Below are positions 7,005 to 15,296 of a stretch of DNA of 64,000 nt, piece after piece (position 1 is the first letter of the stretch; each line of letters opens with the position of its first letter). A model generated the notes under the pieces. The model did not search any database, was not told where the DNA came from, and saw only the letters and a list, made by a program, of their open reading frames with translations. Position numbers and translations under genes: made by a program. The DNA comes from Patulibacter defluvii (GTDB lineage: Bacteria; Actinomycetota; Thermoleophilia; Solirubrobacterales; Solirubrobacteraceae), in the NCBI RefSeq assembly GCF_034096925.1, contig NZ_JAWZSQ010000004.1, positions 124,001-188,000 on the forward strand. Reading direction: 5' to 3'.

Positions 7005-8057
7005 ATGCGCCATCCCCGTGACTTCTTCAAGCCGCTCGCCGTCGGGGCGCCGGAGCCGGTCCGCGAGATCCCGGTCCCGCCCTCGCGGATGATCCACTTC
7101 TTCGACCCGAGCAACGAGAAGATGCGGGCGAAGCTGCCCGCGATCGCCGCCAAGGCCGACATCGTTCTCGGCAACCTGGAGGACGCGGTCCCGGTCGATC
7201 GCAAGGAGGCCGCGCGCGCCGGCCTGGTCGAGGTCGGCAAGACGGCCGACCTCGGCGGCACGCCGCTCTGGACCCGGGTCAACTCGCTCGAGAGCCCGTG
7301 GGTGCTCGACGACCTGACGACGCTGGTGACCGAGATCGGCGACCGGCTCGACGTGATCATGATCCCGAAGGTCGAGGGCGCCGAGGACATCCACTACGTC
7401 GACCGGCTGGTCGCGCAGCTGGAGGCCAAGGCCGGCGTCACCCGCCCGATCCTCCTGCACGCGATCCTCGAGACCGCCCAGGGCATGGCCAACGTCGAGG
7501 AGATCGCCTTCGCCTCGCCGCGGATGCAGGGCATCAGCCTCGGCCCGGCCGACCTGGCGGCGTCGCGGCGGATGAAGACCACCCGCGTCGGAGGCGGCCA
7601 CCCCGGCTACGTCTCGATCAGCGACCCGACCGACGCCGAGGACCTCGAGGCCGGCCGCGTCCGCGCCCAGCAGGACCCGTGGCACTACACCGTCGCCCGG
7701 ATGGTCGATGCCTGCGTCAGCGCCGGGATCCTGCCCTTCTACGGCCCCTTCGGCGACATCAAGGACACCGTCGCCTGCGAGGCCCAGTTCCGCGCCGCCT
7801 TCATCCTCGGTTGCGTCGGCACCTGGTCGCTGCACCCGGTCCAGATCGAGATCGCCAAGAAGGTCTTCTCCCCCGACCCGGCCGAGGTCGCGTTCGCGAA
7901 GAAGATCATCGAGGCGATCCCCGACGGCAAGGGCGTCCACATGATCGACGGCAAGATGCAGGACGACGCCAGCTGGAAGCAGGCCAAGGTCCTCGTCACC
8001 CTCGCCGAGCAGCTGGCCGCCGACGACCCGGAGCTGCAGGCCGCCTACGGCTTCTGA
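7005..8057 (+). CDS. mcl: Malyl-CoA/beta-methylmalyl-CoA/citramalyl-CoA lyase, Chloroflexus type
   Basis: 350 residues of the HpcH/HpaI-CitE superfamily, TIM barrel with Mg2+. It follows the Chloroflexus malyl-CoA lyase pattern throughout by recollection of that protein: FFKPLAVGAPEPVRE at the N-terminus, GNLEDAVP with the metal Asp, DVIMIPKVEG, LLHAILETAQGM with the metal Glu, LGPADLAASRRMKTTRVGGG, and the C-terminal HMIDGKMQDDASWKQAK. The family cleaves malyl-CoA, beta-methylmalyl-CoA or citramalyl-CoA to glyoxylate or pyruvate plus acyl-CoA. ATG 7005 fits. Its 3' end overlaps the convergent gene by 13 bp. Confidence 0.88.
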   Translation: MRHPRDFFKPLAVGAPEPVREIPVPPSRMIHFFDPSNEKMRAKLPAIAAKADIVLGNLEDAVPVDRKEAARAGLVEVGKTADLGGTPLWTRVNSLESPWVLDDLTTLVTEIGDRLDVIMIPKVEGAEDIHYVDRLVAQLEAKAGVTRPILLHAILETAQGMANVEEIAFASPRMQGISLGPADLAASRRMKTTRVGGGHPGYVSISDPTDAEDLEAGRVRAQQDPWHYTVARMVDACVSAGILPFYGPFGDIKDTVACEAQFRAAFILGCVGTWSLHPVQIEIAKKVFSPDPAEVAFAKKIIEAIPDGKGVHMIDGKMQDDASWKQAKVLVTLAEQLAADDPELQAAYGF

Positions 8058-10069
8058 TCCGCGAGCTGCGGCGGCGCGTCGACCACGACCGTCCGCCGCA
8101 GCGTCGTCTCCCCCGGCGGCAGCCGCAGCCCGACCACCAGCTGCGGACCCGGCCGCGGGTTGAAGCGGTCGGCCGGCACCCGCCGCACCGCCACCGACGG
8201 CGTCCCGGGGACCCCGTCGACGACGACCCGGAAGCGCGCTCCGTCGAGGCCGCGGACCGGCAGCACCACGCGGCCGGCGCGCCGGACCGGGGCCGCCGGC
8301 GGACGTTCCCGCAGCCGCGGCCGCTCGCCCGCCGGCCCGGCGTAGCTGGGGATCCGCAGCAGCACCAGCAGCGCCCGCCCGCGCTCGTTGGCGATCCGGT
8401 AGCGGGTGACGATCCGGTCGCCCCGGAAGCGGTGGACGACCCCCACCGCCACCCCCGGCGCCTGTGCCGTCCCGCTGACGGTCAGCCCGGCCGGCAGCGT
8501 CCCCGAGCGGTCGGCGAGCGCCGCCGGCACCCGCGCGGGCGACCGCCACTGGCCGGCCAGCGGCCCCTGGGTGTCGATCAGCGGCCGCCCGCCGTCGGCG
8601 ACCACCAGCCCCAGCGTCCCCGCGCCGCGACCGCCGATCCCGGTCACCGCCGTCGCCGCGCCGTCGAGGATCCGGGCCGGCTCCAGCCCGCCGCCCTGGC
8701 CGTCGTCCCGCGGCCGCACGATCGCGGTGCTGTAGCGGTCGGTGGCGACGGCGATCCGGCCCAGCCCGCGGTCGTCGGCGAAGCCCCCGAGGGCCGCCGG
8801 CCGCACCCGGTCGAGCGCCCGGAAGCGGACGAGCAGGTCGGCCAGCCGGGCCCCCACGATCGGCTTGCGGTCGCCGGGCCCGCCGAACCCCGACCGCAGC
8901 CCGAAGCCGGTCGCCGCCAGCCGCAGCGTGCCCTGGACCGTCGCCCGCCGCTGCGCCAGCCGCACCACCCGCCCGCGGATCGCGGCCGCGGCGGCGGCCG
9001 GGTCGGGCAGCAGCCGCAGCGAGCGGCTGCCCTCCAGCCCCGCCACCAGCGACGAGGCCGCGTAGAGCCAGTACTGCGTCAGGTGCAGCCGCGCGCGGCC
9101 CTTGCCCGAGTCCCAGTTGAGGTACCCGGACGGCGCCCAGGTGCCGTGGTACAGGTGCGCCGCCCAGCCGCGGAGGACGGCGACCGCCGCCGGCGGCAGC
9201 GGCCGCATCCCGTCGGCGATCGCCCGGTCGTGGTGCGCGAGCGCGCTGAAGACGATGTTCGAGTACTCGACGGTGTCGGTCGCGTTGACCGCCGTCGTCG
9301 GCGGGTCGCGGGCCTCGTAGCGGAACCCGAACCCGGACGAGAAGTTGGGGCTGCCGCCGGCCGTGCGCGCCCGCCGCGCGTCGGCGACGAACCGCAGCAG
9401 CTGCCGCCGGTAGTCGGCCCACAGCGGCCGCGGGTCGCGGACGACGTCGGCGGCCGCGGCGACCACGTCGGCGCTCCAGTTGACCTGGTTGATCCCCCGC
9501 TGGCCCGCGGCCGGGAAGCGCCAGCAGCCGCCGCGCGCGACCGCCAGCAGCCGCCGCCGGATCCGCTCGCGGGTCGCCGTCGGCAGGCCGACCCGCTCGC
9601 GGACCCGCCACGCCGCCGCCAGCGCCGCGGAGATCAGGCCGGTCGACGAGGGATGCATCCGGACGGCGGCGTCGGACGAGCTCCAGCCCGGCGCGCACGC
9701 GAAGTCGGTCCGGCGACCGGCGCCGCCGCGACGGGCGCGGCCCGGGTCGAGCGTCGGCACCCAGCGGCGGCGGACCAGGCGGTCGGCCAGCGCCCGCACC
9801 CGCTCGTCGCGCCGCGTCGCCCCGTGGTGGTCGGCGGCCGCGGCCTCGGCGTGGACGATCAGCAGCTGCTCGTCGAGCTTCGCGTCGCGCCCGTACCCCG
9901 ACCCCCGCCACCGGTCGTCGAGCGCCGCCACGCTGGCGTCGGCCAGCGCCCACGAGCGGTCCGCCCCGTCGCCGCCCGCGCCCGCCGCGCCGCGGTCTCC
10001 GCCGGCCGCGACCAGCGCGAAGGTCACCGCCAGCAGCACGAGGGGCGGGACGAGCGACGCGGGGCGCAT
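8045..10069 (-). CDS. Large secreted protein of unknown function
   Basis: 674 residues. An N-terminal hydrophobic stretch (SLVPPLVLLAVTFALVAAGG) is a signal peptide or anchor. The N-terminal two thirds is helical and rich in Trp, Tyr and paired Arg, with features such as RGINQVNWSADVV and GTWAPSGYLNWDSGKGRARLH. The last third is strand-rich with repeated GL.V.D.. turns. The layout of a helical toroid followed by a beta domain recalls polysaccharide lyases, but I cannot confirm catalytic residues. It is divergent from an ECF sigma factor and shares with it a near-identical 19-base sequence abutting both start codons. Confidence 0.6.
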   Translation of the reverse strand: MRPASLVPPLVLLAVTFALVAAGGDRGAAGAGGDGADRSWALADASVAALDDRWRGSGYGRDAKLDEQLLIVHAEAAAADHHGATRRDERVRALADRLVRRRWVPTLDPGRARRGGAGRRTDFACAPGWSSSDAAVRMHPSSTGLISAALAAAWRVRERVGLPTATRERIRRRLLAVARGGCWRFPAAGQRGINQVNWSADVVAAAADVVRDPRPLWADYRRQLLRFVADARRARTAGGSPNFSSGFGFRYEARDPPTTAVNATDTVEYSNIVFSALAHHDRAIADGMRPLPPAAVAVLRGWAAHLYHGTWAPSGYLNWDSGKGRARLHLTQYWLYAASSLVAGLEGSRSLRLLPDPAAAAAAIRGRVVRLAQRRATVQGTLRLAATGFGLRSGFGGPGDRKPIVGARLADLLVRFRALDRVRPAALGGFADDRGLGRIAVATDRYSTAIVRPRDDGQGGGLEPARILDGAATAVTGIGGRGAGTLGLVVADGGRPLIDTQGPLAGQWRSPARVPAALADRSGTLPAGLTVSGTAQAPGVAVGVVHRFRGDRIVTRYRIANERGRALLVLLRIPSYAGPAGERPRLRERPPAAPVRRAGRVVLPVRGLDGARFRVVVDGVPGTPSVAVRRVPADRFNPRPGPQLVVGLRLPPGETTLRRTVVVDAPPQLADQKP

Positions 10070-10200
10070 ACCTCGTCCATGTCCGGCCGGCGGGATCGGT
10101 GACCGGGGGCGTCCCCAAGATTGCCCCGAAGGTTCGGCGAGGCTCGGAAAACCGACCGCGGAACGGGTAAACCCTGCTCCGGGCCGGACATGAACGAGGT
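10070..10200. promoter_or_regulatory. Divergent promoter with 19-bp inverted repeat abutting both starts
   Basis: GGCCGGACATGAACGAGGT (10182-10200) ends directly before the sigma-factor GTG. On the other strand the same sequence with one mismatch (10070-10088) ends directly before the ATG of the secreted-protein gene: 18 of 19 bases agree. The 93 bp between the arms includes A+T-richer patches (GGAAAACCGACC, GGGTAAACC). Such symmetry suggests a shared regulator site or a duplicated leader. On the plus strand the repeat also encodes a four-codon mini-ORF (ATG AAC GAG GTG TGA) overlapping the sigma start. Confidence 0.55.
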
Positions 10201-10737
10201 GTGACCATCGACGCCGACCGCGACGGCTTCCGCGCCGTCTACGCCAGCAACCGCGACGCGGTCTGGCGCTACGTCCGCCGCCGCGGGCTCAACGAGACCG
10301 CGGCCGAGGACGTCGTCAGCGAGGTCTTCGCGATCGCCTGGCGGCGGCGCGCGGCGACCCCGCCCGACCCCGGACCCTGGCTCTACGGGATCGCCCGCCG
10401 GGTGCTCGCCAACCACCACCGGGCCGCCGGCCGCCGCGAGGCCCTGGTCGACCGCGTCCGCCGCTTCACGGTCGACCGCGAGCCCGACCACGCCGACCGG
10501 ATCGGGGTCCGCCAGGACCTGGCCGCCGGACTCGCCCGGCTCGGCGAGGCCGACCGCGAGCTGCTGCTGCTCGCCGCCTGGGAGGGCCTCGACAACGACG
10601 AGCTGGCCGTCGCCCTCGGCTGCCGGCCGGGCACCGCGGCCGTCCGCCTCTCGCGAGCGCGCTCGCGGCTGCGCGCCCAACTCGACCCACCGACCGGCGG
10701 CACGCTCGCCGGTCCCCCGCGAACGGAGGAAGCATGA
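10201..10737 (+). CDS. ECF-type RNA polymerase sigma factor
   Basis: 178 residues. Sigma region 2 spans roughly residues 8-75 (FRAVYASNRDAVWRYVRRRG, DVVSEVFAIAWRR, WLYGIARRVLANHHRA). Region 4 spans about 105-160 (LGEADRELLLLAAWEGLDNDE and AVALGCRPGTAAVRLSRARSRL). There is no sigma 1.1 or region 3, as expected for ECF factors. Its stop overlaps the start of the next gene (ATGA), and that gene encodes a likely membrane-bound partner. The GTG start has GAGG only one base away, so the start is less certain. Confidence 0.9.
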   Translation: MTIDADRDGFRAVYASNRDAVWRYVRRRGLNETAAEDVVSEVFAIAWRRRAATPPDPGPWLYGIARRVLANHHRAAGRREALVDRVRRFTVDREPDHADRIGVRQDLAAGLARLGEADRELLLLAAWEGLDNDELAVALGCRPGTAAVRLSRARSRLRAQLDPPTGGTLAGPPRTEEA

Positions 10738-11774
10738 ACGCCACGTCCGACCTGCTCGAGCGGGTGGCCGCCGAGGATCCCTGCCCGACCGAGGTCCCGG
10801 GCCCCGACGCCGCGGCCCGGATCGACGCCGCCCTCGAACGGCTGCTGCTGGCCGAGCCCGTCGCGCCGCGGCGGCCCGCCCGCGGCCGCCACGCCCGGCT
10901 CGCGCTCGCCGGCGCCGCCACGCTCGGCCTGACCGTCGCCGTCGGCCTGCCGGGCGGCGGCGGGGTCGCGACCACCCAGCTGTCGACCGCATCGGCGGCG
11001 ACCGTCCTCGCCGACCTCGGCGAACGGGCCGCCCACGAGCCGGCCGCGAGCGGCCGCTACGCCTACCTGCGGACGCTCTCCTACGTCACCCACATGCAGC
11101 CGCGCGCCGACGGCGGCACGACCGCGGTGGTCTTCCCCCACGACGACGAGACCTGGCTCGACCGCGACGGCGACGGCGTCCACCGGACCCGGATCGACAC
11201 CAGCGCGCCGCGCTTCCCGACCCCCGAGGACCGCCGTGCCTTCGAGGCCGAGGGACGGCCGCTCGCGACCTCGCTGCCGCCGATGGGGATCCGCGACCAG
11301 CGGACGGTCGGCCTCCGCGCCCGCGAGCTGGCCGCACTGCCGACCGACCCCGCCGCGCTGCGGCGACGGCTGGCGGAGGCGCGCCGCGCCGCCGGCGACC
11401 CGTCGCTGGTGGCGACCGTCGGCACGCTGCTGCGGACGCCGCTGACGCCGCCGAAGGTCCGCCGGGCGCTGTTCGAGCTGCTGCGCGGCCTGCCCGACGC
11501 GACCGTCGTGCCCGAGGTCCGCGACCCGCTCGGGCGGACCGGCGTCGGCGTCCGCTTCGACGACGCGGCCTGGCGGACGCTGTTCGTCTTCGACCGCCAG
11601 ACCGGCGCCCTCCGCGCGACCCGCAGCGAGGGCAAGCGCGAGGTCCCCGGCCGCACCACCTCGGACTGGTCGCTGGTGACCGCGAGCGGCTGGCGCGACG
11701 AGGCGCCGGCGGCGTCGCCGCCCGCTGCCGACGGGCGGCGGGGCCCGACGCCGGTCACCCGCGCCGCCAGCTAG
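10734..11774 (+). CDS. CU044_5270-type membrane protein, probable partner of the ECF sigma factor
   Basis: 346 residues with GGAGGAA ahead of the ATG. A short cytoplasmic part (~50 residues, Arg/Ala-rich) leads to one membrane segment at about 54-75 (ARLALAGAATLGLTVAVGLP), followed by a large extracytoplasmic domain (SGRYAYLRTLSYVTHM, ETWLDRDGDGVHRTRID, TLFVFDRQTGALRATRSE). This arrangement behind an ECF sigma gene is typical of actinobacterial CU044_5270-family proteins, thought to act as anti-sigma factors or sensors. No zinc-binding HxxxCxxC motif is visible. Confidence 0.72.
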   Translation: MNATSDLLERVAAEDPCPTEVPGPDAAARIDAALERLLLAEPVAPRRPARGRHARLALAGAATLGLTVAVGLPGGGGVATTQLSTASAATVLADLGERAAHEPAASGRYAYLRTLSYVTHMQPRADGGTTAVVFPHDDETWLDRDGDGVHRTRIDTSAPRFPTPEDRRAFEAEGRPLATSLPPMGIRDQRTVGLRARELAALPTDPAALRRRLAEARRAAGDPSLVATVGTLLRTPLTPPKVRRALFELLRGLPDATVVPEVRDPLGRTGVGVRFDDAAWRTLFVFDRQTGALRATRSEGKREVPGRTTSDWSLVTASGWRDEAPAASPPAADGRRGPTPVTRAAS

Positions 11775-11846
11775 CGGCCACCGGCCATCCCGCTCGCCCG
11801 CGGGCGGGCTGGCGCGCCGCCGCCGCGCGTGCGAGGCTCCCGCGCC

Positions 11847-13106
11847 ATGAGCCCCGACCGCGACGCCTTCGGCCGCCAGTCCCGGCCCGCCCCCTCGGGC
11901 TGGGGTCCCGGCTCCGGCAGCGGCCCGAGCAGCCGATCAGGCGGCGGCGGTGCGGGCAGCGGCGGCGGGCGGCCCCCGTCGTGGCGGCGGCTGGTCTTCG
12001 GGTTCCTCGCCTTCGACATCGTGATCGCGGCGATCGTCGGCGCCGTGCTGCTGATCGGCAGCAGCGGCGGCGACAGCGGCAGCAGTGGCGGGACGACGGC
12101 GATCGTCGACGGCGGCCCCGACGGTCCCCGCCAAGGCGACGCGCAGGGGATGCTCTCCCCCAAGGGGACCGCCCAGGCGTTCGCGCGGCTGCGCGGGGCG
12201 ATGCGGCCCGGCGAGCGGATCACCAACCTCTCGATCCGCCCCGACTACCTGTCGGCGACCGTCGCGCCCGGCCCCGACCAGCCGGCCCGCTCGCTGACCG
12301 TGCGCGAGGGCGAGGACGACGTGCTGGCGTCGACCGCCGGCAACAACGGCAGCGACCTGGGGATCGCCCTGACCGCGGTCGACCAGGCCGCCCCGGCCCG
12401 GCTGATCGCCGCCGCCCGCCGCGGGATCGGCCCGCGCAGCGCGGCGACCGTCAACTACGTGGTGCTCTCCGGCGGCCGCGAGGAGGGCGACCCGCCCGAG
12501 TGGTCGGTCTACCTGGAGGGCACACCGTCGAACGAGAGCTTCTGGCGCGGCGACGCCCACGGCCAGCACGTGCTGCGTCCCGGCGACGGCACGCCGGCCC
12601 CGCCCGAGGGCCAGGACGGTCCCGGGGTCCGCCCCTTCGGCCTCAACGAGACGTCGCTGATCCGCGCCCGCAACCTGCGCCGCGCGCTCGCCGCCGTGCG
12701 GCCGCTGCTGGGCAGCGGCGCCCGCGTGACCGACGTCAGCGTCTGGCCGGAGCGGGTCAGCGTCACCAGCCGCCGCCGCTGGGTCGAGCGCCGCTTCACC
12801 GTCGACGCCGCCTTCGGGGTCGAGCGCAACGGCTCCAGCGAAACCAACCCGCGCGGGGGGATCGACCTCGGCTCGGTCGACGTCGCCGCCCCCGAGCGGG
12901 CGCTCGACCGGCTCGCCCGCCGTACCCGCAGCGACATCTCCGGGCGGATCAACTACCTGATCCTCGACCCGCCCGACGGGTCGTTCCCGGGCGAGCGGAC
13001 GGTCTGGCGGATCTACCTCCAGGGCGGCAACCCCGCCACGCGCTACTGGAGCGCCACCCGCGACGGCCGCCGGATCGGCCGTCCGGGCACCCCCGGCGCG
13101 CCGTAG
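11847..13106 (+). CDS. Single-pass membrane protein with a tandem repeated extracytoplasmic domain
   Basis: 419 residues from ATG 11847 (a GTG 18 bases upstream is an alternative). N-terminus MSPDRDAFGRQSRP, a Gly/Ser-rich linker (15-42), a membrane segment near 50-71, then two copies of a ~130-residue unit. Each unit has a helix (AFARLRGAMRPGERI; RALAAVRPLLGSGARV), a strand with 'V.P..vs..', a 'dl.......P.r...' segment, a strand ending in NYVVL or NYLIL, and W-x-V/I-YL-x-G. The start motif DRDAFGR and the unit recur in the gene at 14077. I do not recognise the family. Confidence 0.65.
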   Translation: MSPDRDAFGRQSRPAPSGWGPGSGSGPSSRSGGGGAGSGGGRPPSWRRLVFGFLAFDIVIAAIVGAVLLIGSSGGDSGSSGGTTAIVDGGPDGPRQGDAQGMLSPKGTAQAFARLRGAMRPGERITNLSIRPDYLSATVAPGPDQPARSLTVREGEDDVLASTAGNNGSDLGIALTAVDQAAPARLIAAARRGIGPRSAATVNYVVLSGGREEGDPPEWSVYLEGTPSNESFWRGDAHGQHVLRPGDGTPAPPEGQDGPGVRPFGLNETSLIRARNLRRALAAVRPLLGSGARVTDVSVWPERVSVTSRRRWVERRFTVDAAFGVERNGSSETNPRGGIDLGSVDVAAPERALDRLARRTRSDISGRINYLILDPPDGSFPGERTVWRIYLQGGNPATRYWSATRDGRRIGRPGTPGAP

Positions 13107-13254
13107 GCCACCTCCGCCGCGTGACCGATGGGCGGTCGCGAACGCGACCTGGGTCACGGTCGCGCGGCCCCCGTCGAGCGACGATCTCGATCACCGACCA
13201 ACCGCCCCGTCCGGCCCCGCCGCCGGCCGGGACAGCCCAAGCGAGGTGATCGCC

Positions 13255-13590
13255 ATGATGCCCAGCACCGCAGCCCCCGTCGTTCCCACCACCCAGCTCG
13301 AAGCGGCCGAGATCCGGCTCGCCGGCGACCTCGAGGCGCTCGCCCGGGCGATCGAGGATGGCGCCGCCGCGGCCGCCGACCACGGCCACGTCGCCGTCGA
13401 CCTGCGGCGGGTCCGCAGCTACCGCGCGCTGCCCCACCGCCGCGCCGCGGCCGGTCCGCAGGACGCCCGCTGGGACCTGGTCGCCGCCTACGAGCACCTG
13501 GCCTTCGCCCACCAGCTCCAGGGCGACGCCGCGCGCAGCACCGACGCCCAGCGGGCCGCCGAGCGCGAGCGGCTGGCGCTCGCCGCCTGA
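13255..13590 (+). CDS. Small soluble protein, first copy of a tandem duplication
   Basis: 111 residues beginning MMPSTAAPVVPTTQLE, with GAGG 10 bases upstream. Entirely helical in appearance, with Ala, Arg and Glu heptads, and the motif HVAVDLRRVRSYRALPHRR followed by RWDLVAAYEHLAFAHQLQG. The gene at 13697 is a clear paralogue (MMPxAPPVVPTTxLE, HVAVDERRVRSFRALPHHR, RWLLVAAYEHLAAAY). The repeated YEHLA segment resembles one TPR-like helix pair. Function unknown. Confidence 0.6.
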   Translation: MMPSTAAPVVPTTQLEAAEIRLAGDLEALARAIEDGAAAAADHGHVAVDLRRVRSYRALPHRRAAAGPQDARWDLVAAYEHLAFAHQLQGDAARSTDAQRAAERERLALAA

Positions 13591-13696
13591 CCCGACCCCG
13601 CCCGCCCGATCATCCGTTGAGGGCGGCGCGTGGATGTTCGTCGAGCGGCACCCGGCCGCGGTCGCGTCTCCCCCGTCCCGCGACGAGACCAGGAGC

Positions 13697-14041
13697 ATGA
13701 TGCCCCTGGCCCCACCGGTGGTCCCGACCACCCCGCTGGAGACGGCCGAGGAGCGCCTGGCCCACGACGTCGAGCGGCTGGCCCGCGACCTCGAGCAGCG
13801 TGGCCCCGACGGCGAGCGGCTGCGCGACGACGAGCGTCACGTGGCCGTCGACGAGCGGCGGGTGCGCAGCTTCCGCGCCCTGCCCCACCACCGCGTCGGC
13901 TGCGGCGCCGGCGATCCGCGGTGGCTGCTGGTCGCCGCCTACGAGCACCTGGCCGCCGCCTACCGCGCCTGCGGCCAGGCCGAGCGCAGCGCCACGGCCG
14001 CCCACCGCGCCCGCTGCGAGCGCTCGCCGCTGACGGCCTGA
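13697..14041 (+). CDS. Small soluble protein, second copy of a tandem duplication
   Basis: 114 residues, with AGGAG directly ahead of the ATG. It aligns over its whole length with the gene at 13255; identity is highest in the first 15 residues, around the VAVDxRRVRSxRALPHxR segment and in VAAYEHLA. The ~106-bp gap between the copies holds no feature I can name. Both lie between two genes for membrane proteins that share another repeated domain. Confidence 0.6.
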   Translation: MMPLAPPVVPTTPLETAEERLAHDVERLARDLEQRGPDGERLRDDERHVAVDERRVRSFRALPHHRVGCGAGDPRWLLVAAYEHLAAAYRACGQAERSATAAHRARCERSPLTA

Positions 14042-14076
14042 ACGCCCGTCCAGCGGGGACTAGACTCCGCCCCCGC

Positions 14077-14805
14077 GTGCCCCCCGACCACGACGCCTTC
14101 GGCCGGCCCGCTCGCGAGTCGTCGCCGACCGCCCTCCGACGGACCGCGACCGACCCCGCGTCTGCGCCGGTCCCCGCCCGCGCGCCGCGCCGGCCGGGAG
14201 GAACGCGCCGCGCCGCCGGCCGGATCGCGTCGCTGCTCGGCGTCCTGCTGCTGCTCGCCGGTGGCGTCGCGGCGGTGACGGCGACGATGCGCCACGCGGT
14301 CGCCCAGGCGGACGACGATCCGGCGGCGGTCGAGCACGGCCTCGACCGCGCGCCGTTCGGCCCTCGCTCGCTGCTGCGCCCCGGACCGCTCGACGCCGCG
14401 CTCGGGCGGCTGCGCGACCGGCTCGGCTCCCGCGACCGGATCCTCGGCGTCACGATCACGCCGATGCGGCTGATCCTGGCCGTCGTCGACGGCGGCGGCG
14501 CCCGCGGATGGCTCTCGACCGACGCCACCGGCGCCGTCGACCGCACCAGCCCGCGAACCAGCGACGACGGCGCCGGCTTCCCGATCGAGGCGATCCGGCC
14601 GACCGCGGCGGCCCGCTTCCTGGCCCGCAAGTACCGCGCGCTGCGACCCGGCGCGCGCGAGCCGATGCTGGGCCTGACCGTCTGGGAGACGTCGCGCAAC
14701 GGCGGCGCGCCGCGCCGCGCGCTGACCTGGACCGCCTCGCTCGAGGGGGTCGGCGCCGGCCGCCGCAGCTGGACCCTCGACGGCCGCGGACGGGAGATCC
14801 CGTGA
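14077..14805 (+). CDS. Single-pass membrane protein with one copy of the repeated domain
   Basis: 242 residues from GTG 14077. N-terminus VPPDHDAFGRPAR parallels DRDAFGRQSR of the gene at 11847. A membrane segment lies near 50-70 (RIASLLGVLLLLAGGVAAVT). The rest is one copy of the unit seen twice in that gene: PLDAALGRLRDRLGSRDRIL, ITPMRLILAVVDGGGARGWL, IEAIRPTAAARFLARKY, and a final W-T-x-SLEG with WTLDGRGREI. The 3' end overlaps the next start (GTGA). Function unknown. Confidence 0.6.
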   Translation: MPPDHDAFGRPARESSPTALRRTATDPASAPVPARAPRRPGGTRRAAGRIASLLGVLLLLAGGVAAVTATMRHAVAQADDDPAAVEHGLDRAPFGPRSLLRPGPLDAALGRLRDRLGSRDRILGVTITPMRLILAVVDGGGARGWLSTDATGAVDRTSPRTSDDGAGFPIEAIRPTAAARFLARKYRALRPGAREPMLGLTVWETSRNGGAPRRALTWTASLEGVGAGRRSWTLDGRGREIP

Positions 14806-15248
14806 GCGGCCGCCGCCCGCAGCCGCTGCGGCTGCTGATCGGGGCCGCGCTGACGATCGCCGCCGCCTGCCTGATCAGCTGGATGGCCTTCAGCATCGCC
14901 CGCGGCCCGGCCGAGTGCGGCGGCGACGCTCCGGCCTGCCCCGAGGGCTTCGTCGGCGCGCTGCTCGGCGGCGTGGCCGCGATCTTCGTCCTCGCCCCGG
15001 TCGGGATCGGGCTGCTCGCCACCCGCCTGCGCGGCGGGGCGGCGGCCGGCCTGGCGCTCTGCTTCGGCGCGGTCGCGGCCGGCGTTCACGTCTCGCGCTT
15101 CGAGGCCGCGCCGGTCACCGACGCCACCCTCGGGGTCCGGATCATGACGGTCGTCTTCGGCCTGCTGGCGCTGGTGGCGCTGCTGGGGGCGATCGCCCAG
15201 GTCTGCTTCGGCACGGGCCGCCCCGCGCCGGACCCCGGCGACGCCTAG
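14802..15248 (+). CDS. Four-helix integral membrane protein, unknown
   Basis: 148 residues with four hydrophobic segments at about 10-30, 45-67, 78-97 and 113-135. Between the first two is an acidic loop with two Cys (AECGGDAPACPEG), likely outside the membrane. Translationally coupled to the gene before it (GTGA), so the two probably act together. No family recognised. Confidence 0.6.
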   Translation: MSGRRPQPLRLLIGAALTIAAACLISWMAFSIARGPAECGGDAPACPEGFVGALLGGVAAIFVLAPVGIGLLATRLRGGAAAGLALCFGAVAAGVHVSRFEAAPVTDATLGVRIMTVVFGLLALVALLGAIAQVCFGTGRPAPDPGDA

Positions 15249-15296
15249 GCGGGCGGGACCGCGGGCCGGGGCGCGAAACTGGCACGATTGCGCGCG

